The notes beneath the pieces were generated by a model that was not told the DNA's origin, did no database searches, and saw only the letters and a list, made by a program, of their open reading frames with translations. A DNA stretch of 64,000 nt, taken from contig OZ241918.1 in the NCBI GenBank assembly GCA_965203915.1, forward strand, positions 868,001 through 932,000. Direction: 5' to 3'. The position numbers were made by a program, and so were the translations under genes. How positions within the stretch are numbered: position 1 is the stretch's first letter; each line of letters starts with the position of its first letter. Positions 17,940 to 26,367 of this stretch are shown here, in pieces. The stretch is from JASGCL01 sp965203915. GTDB lineage: Bacteria > Pseudomonadota > Alphaproteobacteria > JASGCL01.

Positions 17940-18257
17940 ATGTTTGCAACTGTCGACCTTGGCGAAAAATTTACTTGCCCCCATTGCTCCACACCCGAAG
18001 AAAAGGTGAAGTTTTACAATTTGGGCAGGGAGGGAGATTCTATCTGCCCCAAATGTGGTGCGGCCCATAACCCGTTGGAAGCCTTACGCTTAAAAAGTTA
18101 TTACCAAGGTATGGAAGAAGAAACCATCGAAATTATAGAAGAAAACACCGAAGAAACGGTTGATGACACCACCGAGGTTTTAGAAGACACCAGCGAATTG
18201 GGCGGCGAAGAAGTTTTGCCCGAAGCCGCCGTTGAAAATTCTGAGGGCGAACGATAA
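17940..18257 (+). CDS. FYDLN-acid family zinc-ribbon protein
   Basis: This 105-residue protein matches the alphaproteobacterial family known as FYDLN acid (TIGR02300). It has a zinc-ribbon made by a CPHC pair near residue 14 and a CPKC pair near residue 38, the KFYNLGR segment that gives the family its name, and a long tail that is almost entirely Glu, Asp, Thr and Val. The molecular role is unknown. The ATG at 17940 is supported because the conserved region starts within ten residues of it. It diverges from aroA and precedes an ABC permease gene by 94 bp. Confidence 0.88.
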   Translation: MFATVDLGEKFTCPHCSTPEEKVKFYNLGREGDSICPKCGAAHNPLEALRLKSYYQGMEEETIEIIEENTEETVDDTTEVLEDTSELGGEEVLPEAAVENSEGER

Positions 18258-18351
18258 GTTTTGCTCCATCATTTTCGCCTAAAATAAGCGCAGCTACTTT
18301 ACCAAAAACAAAGTCATGAGACACAATTCTTGCTATCAATTATAGCGGAAG

Positions 18352-20010
18352 ATGCTTTTGACCATGTTTCGAAATTGGCTCGATCCTTTTGTGCTGAATG
18401 CTCGGTTGTTGCGCGTTAGCTTTTATGGTTGGCTAACCTTCCTTTGTGTTTTGGTGGCGGTGGGATTTTATCCCTTTTTATATTATCGTGATTTTTTGAC
18501 GGCTTTGCCGCGGGGTGCCGTGGCGATGGGCGCGGCCATGGCTTCGGCGCTTCATTCGCCCGGTTTTTTTACGGGCTTATTTTATTCGACAAAAATAGCG
18601 GTGATAGCTTTCTCGCTGTCTTTTTTGATAAGTTGGCTGTTGAATATGAACATGCCATTTTTTAACGCCAGCATAAAAAAGCAATCATCCACCCGCAATA
18701 TAAAAGAAAGGCTTATCAGGCTGGCGACACAACCTCATTTCATAACGGGGCTTTGTTTTTTTTGGCTGGCCGTGCCGCCGCTTGCTTTGCTGGCTGGTAT
18801 GGATATTTTTTATGGTGCATTAAGCAACGGCTTCCCCAACCCCAATGGGTTGCATCATGTGATAGTGTTGGTGCAAAAAGAAGTGCCGTTTTTGTTGTTG
18901 GTTATGTTTAACGCGCGCCGCGCCATCCAGCCTGGCTACCATAGGCAGGCCGCGGCGATAGGCATGGGGGGGATAGCAGAATATGTGAAGGTTGAATTTC
19001 CGCTGATGTGGCCCAAGATAAAATGGCCATGCGTTTTAAGTTTGCTCTTTGCCTTTAACAATATTGAAACCGCTATTTTTTTAGCACCCAACGCGCCGCC
19101 CGCCTTCACTATTTTGTTGCTCAACAGCATGCAAACCGAATTGGCCATCCAGCAGGATCAATTGCATGGTTTTGCCCTGTGGTTGTTGATAGCCAATGGC
19201 TGTTTGGTGTTGTTGTTTTTATTGGTTGCCTGGCTGGTGAAGCAAAGCAGAATGTTTTTGTTCAGATTGAGTTTAACCGACCGCTGTTTTCCGCGGTTTT
19301 ATTATGGGGGGATGGTTATTTTTATGTTGCATGGTTTCTTGTTGCTATCGGCGGTGCTTGGTTCGGCCGCGCCGTCAATCATCAATGATGTGGGCGACAT
19401 GCCGCGCAGCATGATTGATGCGATTGTGAATAGTCTTTTCTTGGGACTTGCCAGCAGTTTCTGCGCCGTTTTTATTTTTTTATGGTGGCGGTTTAATAAA
19501 TTACGCATAGATGGTTGGGCCAAATATATTTTGTTATTACCCATTTTTTTGCCCGATACCATATTGGCGTTGCACGGCAATATATTGGCCTTCCTGCTGG
19601 GCGGGCAAAAACTTGCCTTGTTATTTTTATTGCACGGCGGCATGGCACTCGGCTTGGCATTTTTATTATTGGATGGGGTTTATGAAAAAATACCGATAGG
19701 CATCATGCGGCATGCCCAGGCCTTGGGGTTAAAACCAACCGCCATATTTTTCCGCGTGGTGATACCCTGGTTATGGCGTCCATTGTTGTTTAGCTTGGCC
19801 TTGGGTTTGGCGGTGAGCGTTTCGCTCTATACCCCCAACATTATTTTGGCGCGCGATTTTGATACCATGAGCGCGCTGTTGATGGCTTATCAATTTTCGG
19901 GCGATAGGCATATGTTGGCGGTGGCCTCGACTTGGTTGTTGTCCTTGCCGATGCTTGGCTATGGTTTGGCCTATTACTTGTCGGGAATTTATGATAGGAA
20001 ATTCGCCTGA
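18352..20010 (+). CDS. ABC transporter permease, YnjC/ThiP-like double permease
   Basis: The 552-residue protein has two homologous halves, each with about six membrane segments. This is the pattern of fused importer permeases such as YnjC, ThiP and the iron(III)/sulfate group. Each half carries an EAA-like loop that contacts the ATPase: residues around 195-215 (RQAAAIGMGGIAEYVKVEFP) and around 452-472 (RHAQALGLKPTAIFFRVVIP). It overlaps the ATPase gene by 1 bp (TGATG). The likely role is uptake of a small molecule, but no periplasmic binding protein is next to it, so the substrate cannot be told. The start at 18352 follows the FYDLN-acid gene by 94 bp. Confidence 0.85.
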   Translation: MLLTMFRNWLDPFVLNARLLRVSFYGWLTFLCVLVAVGFYPFLYYRDFLTALPRGAVAMGAAMASALHSPGFFTGLFYSTKIAVIAFSLSFLISWLLNMNMPFFNASIKKQSSTRNIKERLIRLATQPHFITGLCFFWLAVPPLALLAGMDIFYGALSNGFPNPNGLHHVIVLVQKEVPFLLLVMFNARRAIQPGYHRQAAAIGMGGIAEYVKVEFPLMWPKIKWPCVLSLLFAFNNIETAIFLAPNAPPAFTILLLNSMQTELAIQQDQLHGFALWLLIANGCLVLLFLLVAWLVKQSRMFLFRLSLTDRCFPRFYYGGMVIFMLHGFLLLSAVLGSAAPSIINDVGDMPRSMIDAIVNSLFLGLASSFCAVFIFLWWRFNKLRIDGWAKYILLLPIFLPDTILALHGNILAFLLGGQKLALLFLLHGGMALGLAFLLLDGVYEKIPIGIMRHAQALGLKPTAIFFRVVIPWLWRPLLFSLALGLAVSVSLYTPNIILARDFDTMSALLMAYQFSGDRHMLAVASTWLLSLPMLGYGLAYYLSGIYDRKFA

Positions 20011-20672
20011 TGTTACAATTATCAGATTATCGTATCATGCTGGATGGGCGTCATCTGCTGGGTTTTAAAAACCTAGCGGTGCGGGGTGGCGATGTTTTAA
20101 CATTGATGGGACGGTCGGGGTTGGGCAAGACATCGTTTTTGCTTGACCTGGCGGGTTTGCAAGGGGCGGGGAATTTTTCTAGCCAGGGGATGATAAAACT
20201 TGATGGTGAAGATATACGCCCGCAATTGCCGCATGTGCGGCGCGTGGGTTATTTTTCGCAACGCCCTGTGGTTTTTCCATTCTTGTCGGTCAGGGAAAAT
20301 CTTTTGCTGGCCTTACAAAACGTGCGCACCCCGCCAACAAATAAAAAAAATGCCAAGGGCAAATATGATAAAAAAACAATGGAAAAGAAAATCGCCCAAG
20401 CCTTGGAGCAATGCCAGCTAAGCGGTTTTGAACGCCGCGACCCCAAAACCTTGTCAGGCGGTGAAATAGCAAGGGTGTCGCTGATGATGCTTATCCTTGC
20501 CGAACCAAAATTATTGCTGTTGGATGAGCCATTTTCTTCCTTGAATAAAAACTTGCGCACCACCATGAAATCGCTTGTGTTGGATGCAATGGATAAACAG
20601 AAAATTCCTATCATCATGGTAACCCACCAACGGCAGGACGCGCTTGGTAAGGTTATTGCTTTAAGGTCTTAA
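20010..20672 (+). CDS. ABC transporter ATP-binding protein, YnjD-like
   Basis: A 220-residue ATPase that should power the permease encoded just upstream. It has Walker A GRSGLGKTS (near residues 34-42), a Q-loop FSQRPVVFP, signature LSGGEIARVS (near residue 148), Walker B LLLLDEPFSSL (near residue 169), and a switch histidine in MVTHQ. Small size and the FPFLSVRENLLLAL segment resemble YnjD of enterobacteria. It starts on the last base of the permease stop codon, so the two are translationally coupled. A Lys-rich insertion sits between Q-loop and signature. Confidence 0.9.
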   Translation: MLQLSDYRIMLDGRHLLGFKNLAVRGGDVLTLMGRSGLGKTSFLLDLAGLQGAGNFSSQGMIKLDGEDIRPQLPHVRRVGYFSQRPVVFPFLSVRENLLLALQNVRTPPTNKKNAKGKYDKKTMEKKIAQALEQCQLSGFERRDPKTLSGGEIARVSLMMLILAEPKLLLLDEPFSSLNKNLRTTMKSLVLDAMDKQKIPIIMVTHQRQDALGKVIALRS

Positions 20673-20704
20673 TTAACCTAGGATAAGCAACAAGGGGACG
20701 CAAA

Positions 20705-21844
20705 ATGAAAGAACCATTTTTATCGGTTATCATGCCCGTTTTTAACGTGGCGAATTTTTTACCGAAGGCCATCGATAGTATCTTGGGTCAGACTTTTCAA
20801 AACTTCGAATTTTTTATCGATACCACGGGTTGCACCGATGATTCCAGCGACATTGCCGATAATTACGCCAAGCAAGATAAAAGAATCAAACATGAAAAAA
20901 ATGGCAGCGATAGGTTTATATCCAGCAAACTCAATCGCATGATACAATTAACGAAGGGGGATTATATTGCGCGGATGGACGCCGATGATATTTCCCTGCC
21001 CGAACGGTTTGCAAAACAGCTGGCTTATTTTGCTGACCACCCCGACCTGTCGGTTTTGGGTACCAACATGGTGAGGATAGATGAAGAGGGTAATGTCAGG
21101 CAGGGATTTCGTTGCATGATAAGCCATGAAGAAATTGTAGAAAACACCGCCAATGGTGTGGCGGGTATTGCCAACCCCACGGTCATGACGCGCGCGGCAG
21201 ATCTGAAAAAAATGGGCCCATACCGCACGCAATTGGTCAATGCGGAGGATTTGGATATGTGGATGCGGTTTATTCGTGGTGGCTATCGTTTTGCAAATTT
21301 GCCTGAGGTTTTGCTTCATTATCGCCGTCATGATACCCAAATCACCCGCGAGCGTTGGCGCGACATGACGCTTATTACCGCGTTATTAAAATTGAATCAC
21401 CGCGAGGTGATGGAGGGCAAGTCAGACATATTAGAAAACCTGCAAATGGCTGACATCAATATAGAATTGATAAAAAAATTTTCGCGTGATCCCGCAGAGA
21501 TCATTAACAATTATTCGGGCGTGTTGTTTGGTTTGTTGTCAGAATCCGCCCATAAAAAGAACAATGACCTGTTGCAAGAAGTGGCATTTGTTATCGAGGG
21601 CATGATGAACAATTGTTATAATGATGAGGTTAGAAAACAGATCATACCATTTTTTGCCAAACTTCAGGGGGAGGCTGTGCCTTTATCCCCCAACTTTCAT
21701 GACCTGTTCTATCAAGTTTACATGGGCTTTGCCCCGCTAAGCCGCCAAATGTCCGACACGGAAAAGCAAAAGATTTTGCAAATAATGGCAAATGTTGGTA
21801 TGCAGCAGCAGGCAGCAAACTTGCAGCAAGCATGGAATTCTTAA
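20705..21844 (+). CDS. glycosyltransferase family 2 protein
   Basis: A 379-residue GT-A fold glycosyltransferase. The N-terminal 100 residues carry the family-2 pattern: the SVIMPVFN start, the SIL.QTF.NFE segment, a nucleotide-binding region, and the DxD-type metal motif RMDADD near residues 88-93. The usual VDDGSTDDS loop reads IDTTGCTDDSS here, an unusual substitution. The middle holds the ED...W.R segment expected of the acceptor side (near residues 182-188). The C-terminal 150 residues are unassigned. A good Shine-Dalgarno (AAGGGG) precedes the ATG. It opens a four-gene glycan cluster followed by UDP-galactopyranose mutase. Confidence 0.9.
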   Translation: MKEPFLSVIMPVFNVANFLPKAIDSILGQTFQNFEFFIDTTGCTDDSSDIADNYAKQDKRIKHEKNGSDRFISSKLNRMIQLTKGDYIARMDADDISLPERFAKQLAYFADHPDLSVLGTNMVRIDEEGNVRQGFRCMISHEEIVENTANGVAGIANPTVMTRAADLKKMGPYRTQLVNAEDLDMWMRFIRGGYRFANLPEVLLHYRRHDTQITRERWRDMTLITALLKLNHREVMEGKSDILENLQMADINIELIKKFSRDPAEIINNYSGVLFGLLSESAHKKNNDLLQEVAFVIEGMMNNCYNDEVRKQIIPFFAKLQGEAVPLSPNFHDLFYQVYMGFAPLSRQMSDTEKQKILQIMANVGMQQQAANLQQAWNS

Positions 21845-21863
21845 ACATAAAAATAATCAATTC

Positions 21864-22967
21864 ATGAAAAAAATTCTTATAGTTGGGGCGGGGATATCGG
21901 GGGCGACGGTGGCAAGGCTGCTTACCGATGCCAACCCAGGGCAATTTGATATTACGGTGATTGACCAACGCCCCCATGTTGCGGGTAATTGCCACACCGT
22001 GATGACCCACGGCATCATGGAACATGTTTATGGCCCGCATATTTTTCATACCGACCAGCCCAAGGTATTTGCATTTGTTAAAAGATTTGCAAGTTTCTAT
22101 GATTACCGCCACACGGTGAAGGCCATGCACGATGGGGTTTATTCCTTGCCCATTAACTTGTTGACGATATGTCAAGTTTATAACAAGGAATTATCGCCCA
22201 AGAGCGCGATGGACATGATAGCCGCCGAGCGCGAGGATATAAAAGACCCCAAAAATTTTGAAGAGCAGGCTTTGAGCATGGTGGGGGTTAAGCTTTATGA
22301 AAAGTTTTTTAAATATTATACCGAACGGCAATGGGGTGTGAAGGCTACCGAGATTCCAGCCTATATTTTAAAACGCTTGCCGTTGCGATTTAATTTTGAC
22401 GATAGGTACTTTAATCACCCGGTGCAGGCCCTGCCGCGCGACGGTTATACTAAGATGGTTGAGGGTATGTTCGATTCGCCCAATATAAAGATAAAACTGG
22501 AAACCGAATTTGATAAGAAAATGATAGCCCATTATGACCATATTTTTTACACGGGAAAATTGGATCAATTTTATGATTTTCAACATGGTGATTTGCCCTA
22601 CCGCACTTTAGAATTTAAGAAGGAATTTTTCCCTGATACCGATTATCAAGGTTGCGCGGTGATGAACAATTGTTCGAAGCAGGGCGAGCACACGCGCGTT
22701 ACCGAATACAAATATTTTTTTCCTGATAACTTGCACAAGGATACCCTTATCGCCCGCGAATATAGCAAGGATGGAAAACGCGACGATATTCCTTACTACC
22801 CCGTTAATTTGGTGTCGGATAATAAAATGTTAGGGCAATACCAAGCCATGGCCAGCAAAGAAGAAAAGGTTATTTTCTTAGGTCGCTTGGGCAGTTTTCA
22901 ATATTTGGATATGGATAAAGCCATTTTGGTCGCGATGCAATGTGCAGAAAAATTCTTGCAAAAATAA
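21864..22967 (+). CDS. glf: UDP-galactopyranose mutase
   Basis: Glf is a flavoenzyme that interconverts UDP-galactopyranose and UDP-galactofuranose, the donor for Galf-containing surface glycans. The 367-residue protein has the FAD-binding ILIVGAGISGATVAR motif near residues 4-18, the GNCHT segment, the YGPHIFHT motif near residue 59, the YTERQWG motif near residue 155 and the RFNFDDRYF segment. I start it at the ATG at 21864. Upstream in-frame codons would overlap the preceding gene, and the Rossmann motif begins immediately after this ATG. GalE, which would supply UDP-galactose, is encoded at 46.9 kb. Confidence 0.95.
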   Translation: MKKILIVGAGISGATVARLLTDANPGQFDITVIDQRPHVAGNCHTVMTHGIMEHVYGPHIFHTDQPKVFAFVKRFASFYDYRHTVKAMHDGVYSLPINLLTICQVYNKELSPKSAMDMIAAEREDIKDPKNFEEQALSMVGVKLYEKFFKYYTERQWGVKATEIPAYILKRLPLRFNFDDRYFNHPVQALPRDGYTKMVEGMFDSPNIKIKLETEFDKKMIAHYDHIFYTGKLDQFYDFQHGDLPYRTLEFKKEFFPDTDYQGCAVMNNCSKQGEHTRVTEYKYFFPDNLHKDTLIAREYSKDGKRDDIPYYPVNLVSDNKMLGQYQAMASKEEKVIFLGRLGSFQYLDMDKAILVAMQCAEKFLQK

Positions 22968-23010
22968 TTAAAAGTATTTTATACACGACAATATAAAATA
23001 CAATTGGGAC

Positions 23011-23934
23011 ATGAAGATAGCGGTCGAAATATCAGGACATTTACGCACCTTCGCGGTTTGCGCGCCGCTGCTGCGCCGTTATTTATTGGACAGGTATGAT
23101 TGCGATGTTTTTATTCATACGTGGGATAAAATGGAACATCAAAATCTTTCGTGGCATGGTAAAAAAGGCATGGGGGATGGGAAAGCGGCGGCAGCGGTGG
23201 ATGAAGCCATTACGCAAAAGGTTATGGATTTGTATCAGCCCAAAAAAATAATATTCGAGAATGAAGCCGATATAAAAAAAATTGACGGGTTTCTTATCCC
23301 CCCACGTGCCCGAGATAAAGATGGTGATGATTTTGGCGGTTTCGCTTTGCAGGCGGTTTATAACACACTTTATACCGAAGTCCGCGCCCACCAATTGATG
23401 ACAAATTATGCTAAAGAAAATAATATAAAATACGATTTTGTTATTCGCACCCGCCCTGACATTGGGTTGTTGGAACCATTTGTTATTGACCCCTATTTGC
23501 CATTTTTTAACATGCACGCACATAGCGTGGTTTTTTTTCCATCGTGGATTTATACGCTAAACGCCTTTAGCCGTTTGGAAAACAAGGATTATGAAAAATT
23601 TTTGCCAGGTTCGATGGATGTTTTTTACCTCACCACGCCCGATGCGATGGATGGGTTGATGACAATTATTGAAGCCGAGCATTTTCATCATTCTTTCATC
23701 CACACACCGCGTTGTTTCCCTTCAAGAGATTGGCAAATTCGCTGGAGCGTGGAGTTGTTGTTTTTGTGGCATGCTCAAAAAATGGGCGTGCTGCATCATT
23801 TTGGTAAAATAAATAGAATTATAAAACGCAATGATCCTCAGCATGATGTGGTGGTTGTGCATCAAGACAGGATAGAAAATTCTAAAGAGCATTTGGTGAT
23901 AAAACCCAAGGAGCAGATGGGGGCGGCATCATGA
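23011..23934 (+). CDS. putative glycosyltransferase-like protein
   Basis: I recognise this 307-residue protein only broadly. The N-terminus (KIAVEISGHLRTF) and the DVFIHTWD segment near residue 31 resemble a group of surface-glycan proteins annotated as glycosyltransferase-like. The RTRPDIGLLEP segment near residue 146 contains an R-x-R-P-D that may act as a DxD-type site, and DVFYLTTPDAMD lies near residue 204. There are no membrane segments, so it is probably cytoplasmic. It overlaps the next gene by 4 bp (ATGA), so the two should be made together. Donor and acceptor are unknown. Confidence 0.65.
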   Translation: MKIAVEISGHLRTFAVCAPLLRRYLLDRYDCDVFIHTWDKMEHQNLSWHGKKGMGDGKAAAAVDEAITQKVMDLYQPKKIIFENEADIKKIDGFLIPPRARDKDGDDFGGFALQAVYNTLYTEVRAHQLMTNYAKENNIKYDFVIRTRPDIGLLEPFVIDPYLPFFNMHAHSVVFFPSWIYTLNAFSRLENKDYEKFLPGSMDVFYLTTPDAMDGLMTIIEAEHFHHSFIHTPRCFPSRDWQIRWSVELLFLWHAQKMGVLHHFGKINRIIKRNDPQHDVVVVHQDRIENSKEHLVIKPKEQMGAAS

Positions 23935-24869
23935 CAAGGGTTAATATCTTAACGGTTCATGAATTGGCTATACCGTGTTTTTTGCGCCAGGCTCCCAAAA
24001 CAGTCGACGAAAAATCGAGCGTCACCTGGAGAAGCCTATCATTTGTTTTTAATCAAACCGTGTTGCGCGACGATGTTGTGGTGGTTTATGATTACCCGCC
24101 ACAAGATATTAAGATAGAGGTCGCATCGCGCCGCCAAGTGGTTCATTTGTCGACCGAGCCGTTTGACCGTTACCCTTACGATTTTATTAAACAATTTGGC
24201 ACGGTGATTTCGCAAAAATCAAAACCCGCCGATTACGACGGAACATGGATTAACAGCCATGGTTGTTTGGAATGGTGGTATGGGGTGCGCCACCAGCCAG
24301 ACGGCAAGCGGCAGGTCACCATGGATTGGGATGGGCTTGCCTATGCCCCCATCAAAACCAACCAACGTGTTTCGGTGATAGCCTCCACCAAGGATATGGC
24401 CGCGGTGCAGGGCCACGCGATACGCAACAAATTTGTCGATGCCCTGAGCGTCAGTGATTTACCGATAGATGTTTTTGGCCGCGGTCGTCAAGAAATTGCC
24501 GATAAGGTTGAGGGGTTATTTCATTACCCCTATACGATAGCCCTCGAAAACACCATGCTTGAGGATTATTGGACCGAAAAATTGGCGGACGCGCTGTTGG
24601 CGGAATGTTTTGTTTTTTATGCGGGCTGCCCCAATATCAAAAAATATTTTGATGTTCTAAGCAATGATAAAGGTTCGCTGGTTATGCTAGACATCAACGA
24701 TGCGGCGGGTGCCATTGCCATAATAAAAAAAACCATGGCCGATAAGGCATGGGAAAAGCAGCAGGTCGCCATCAAAAGCAACAAGCAAAAATTGATGATG
24801 GAACAAAATATTTACCCCGTGATATTGAATATTTTATTACAGCAGGGTATTTTAAAAGCGCAATCTTAG
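23931..24869 (+). CDS. GT10 alpha-(1,3)-fucosyltransferase-like protein
   Basis: The 312-residue protein carries the hallmark C-terminal motif of glycosyltransferase family 10 at residues 199-236: YPYTIALENT, then EDYWTEKLADALLA, then YAGCPNIKKYF. This motif binds GDP-fucose in characterised alpha-1,3/4-fucosyltransferases. The N-terminal half is divergent, as is usual for the acceptor-binding domain, with an STEP segment near residue 74. No membrane segment is visible. The donor being GDP-fucose is inferred; no GDP-fucose synthesis genes lie in the window. It is the last gene of the glycan cluster. Confidence 0.8.
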   Translation: MTRVNILTVHELAIPCFLRQAPKTVDEKSSVTWRSLSFVFNQTVLRDDVVVVYDYPPQDIKIEVASRRQVVHLSTEPFDRYPYDFIKQFGTVISQKSKPADYDGTWINSHGCLEWWYGVRHQPDGKRQVTMDWDGLAYAPIKTNQRVSVIASTKDMAAVQGHAIRNKFVDALSVSDLPIDVFGRGRQEIADKVEGLFHYPYTIALENTMLEDYWTEKLADALLAECFVFYAGCPNIKKYFDVLSNDKGSLVMLDINDAAGAIAIIKKTMADKAWEKQQVAIKSNKQKLMMEQNIYPVILNILLQQGILKAQS

Positions 24870-24959
24870 ATTCAAGGATATTGTTGAGGGTGGCATGGGC
24901 CCCATTGCACCAAGCGGGCAATCTTGACTTTATGCTGTCAAGGGATTATCATCCACACT

Positions 24960-25322
24960 ATGATCCCGATTATTACTCTTACCGACAGGGCGGCTTCGCG
25001 CATCAAAGATTTGATGATGCACCCCGAGAAAATCGCCACCAAAAATCCCGTTGCCCCTGAAAAGATTTCGGCGGTCAGGGTGTTGCTTGCCAACCGTGGT
25101 TGTTCGGGCAAATCTTATGAAGTTGAATATGCCGACGCCCCCAAACAACATGAAGAAGTCATCGAACAAAAGGGGGTAAAAATCTACATCGACCCCGCCG
25201 CCACCATGTTCCTGATTGGTAGCGAGATGGATTGGGTGGAAGATAAATTTTCTTCGAGCTTCCAATTCTCCAACCCCAACGAAAAAGCGCGTTGCGGTTG
25301 CGGACAAAGTTTTATGGTGTAA
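24960..25322 (+). CDS. A-type iron-sulfur carrier protein (IscA/SufA/ErpA family)
   Basis: A-type carriers bind and pass on Fe-S clusters. The 120-residue protein has the ITLTDRAASRIKDLM start and the three conserved cysteines: one in NRGCSGKSYEVEY near residue 47, and the CGC pair in the C-terminal CGCGQSF motif. I choose the ATG at 24960, which places the conserved ITLT segment at the N-terminus. A TTG at 24924 would add 12 unlikely residues. There are no other Isc or Suf genes nearby, so assignment to IscA, SufA or ErpA is not possible from context. Confidence 0.92.
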   Translation: MIPIITLTDRAASRIKDLMMHPEKIATKNPVAPEKISAVRVLLANRGCSGKSYEVEYADAPKQHEEVIEQKGVKIYIDPAATMFLIGSEMDWVEDKFSSSFQFSNPNEKARCGCGQSFMV

Positions 25323-25382
25323 GGGCTCCCGCGGTTATGCCGTTTGCGAAACCTATCGCCTGAAATTATTTCTCTCTTTTAT

Positions 25383-26000
25383 TTAATCCAAGCTTTTTCG
25401 TGCCTTGAAGGCGGCGAACAATGTTCCTTCATCCATGTAATCTAATTCCCCGCCCGCGGGCACGCCGTGGGCAACCCGCGTTACGGTTATGCCTGTTTCC
25501 GCCACCAGGGGCGATAGGATTTCGGCGATGTAGTGGGCGGTGGTTTGCCCATCCAACGTTATGTTGGTCGCCAAAATAACTTCTTTTATTTTTTTTGCTT
25601 GGCAACGCGGGCGTAAGGAAGCAAGGTTGAGGTTGTCGGGCAATATACCATCCAGCGGCGACAGCACGCCGCCCAACACATGGTAAAGTCCTTTATAAAT
25701 GCCACTGCGTTCGATGGCCCACAGATCGCTCATTTGTTCGACCACGCATATTTTGGTGTTGTCGCGTTGCGGGTCGGCGCAGGTTAAACAGGGGCTGACA
25801 AAATCCAACGCGCCGCATTGTTGGCACGTCACAACCTGGTCGAATGCCATTTGCAAATTGGTTATAAGCGGTTGCAATTCTTCGTCGCGGTGATTTAATA
25901 AATGCAGCAAGGCGCGCCGCGCCGACCGCGGCCCAAGCCCTGGCAAACGGGATAATTGCTTTGCCAGCAATTCAAACAATTTATGCTCTTTGACAGCCAT
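25383..26000 (-). CDS. recR: Recombination mediator RecR
   Basis: RecR works with RecF and RecO to load RecA at gaps and stalled forks. The 205-residue protein has a helix-hairpin-helix region LSRLPGLGPRSARRALLHLL near residue 17, a zinc finger with CQQCGALD and CLTC (near residues 59-75), and a Toprim domain with the CVVEQMSDLWAIE and YKGLYHVLGG segments. It lies downstream of dnaX-ybaB, the common bacterial order, with a 43-bp gap to ybaB. Confidence 0.96.
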   Translation of the reverse strand: MAVKEHKLFELLAKQLSRLPGLGPRSARRALLHLLNHRDEELQPLITNLQMAFDQVVTCQQCGALDFVSPCLTCADPQRDNTKICVVEQMSDLWAIERSGIYKGLYHVLGGVLSPLDGILPDNLNLASLRPRCQAKKIKEVILATNITLDGQTTAHYIAEILSPLVAETGITVTRVAHGVPAGGELDYMDEGTLFAAFKARKSLD

Positions 26001-26043
26001 GGATGATGCAGAAAGGAAAGATAGCCACGGTATTTCCAGGGTA

Positions 26044-26367
26044 TTAAAATGGCAATTTAAAATTGGGCGGCAGCGGTATATGGCTGAACATGGTTTCTTT
26101 TTCCTTTTCTATGCGTTTGGCTATTTTTTCTTTGGCCTGATTGCTGGCAGCCTTGATAAGGTCTTCGACCACTGGTTTCTGCTCGGGGGTGAGCAGGCTG
26201 GGTTCAATTTCAACCGATATGACCGTGCCCTTACCGTCCAATGTTATTTTGACCCCGTTACCGCCCGCCTGACCCGTTTCGCGCCATTGCTCAATTTCCT
26301 TTTCCATATCGGCCATTTTGGTTTGGAATTCTTTGGCCTGTTGTAATAGATTTTGAAAATTCATCAT
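26044..26367 (-). CDS. ybaB: YbaB/EbfC family nucleoid-associated protein
   Basis: A 107-residue DNA-binding protein of the YbaB/EbfC family. The N-terminal helix is rich in Met, Gln and Lys (MMNFQNLLQQAKEFQTKM), the middle carries the GNGVKITLDGKGTVISVEI segment, and the C-terminal helix follows PEQKPVVEDLIKAASNQA. It overlaps the end of dnaX by 4 bp (ATGA), so it is translationally coupled to it, and recR follows. Confidence 0.93.
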   Translation of the reverse strand: MMNFQNLLQQAKEFQTKMADMEKEIEQWRETGQAGGNGVKITLDGKGTVISVEIEPSLLTPEQKPVVEDLIKAASNQAKEKIAKRIEKEKETMFSHIPLPPNFKLPF

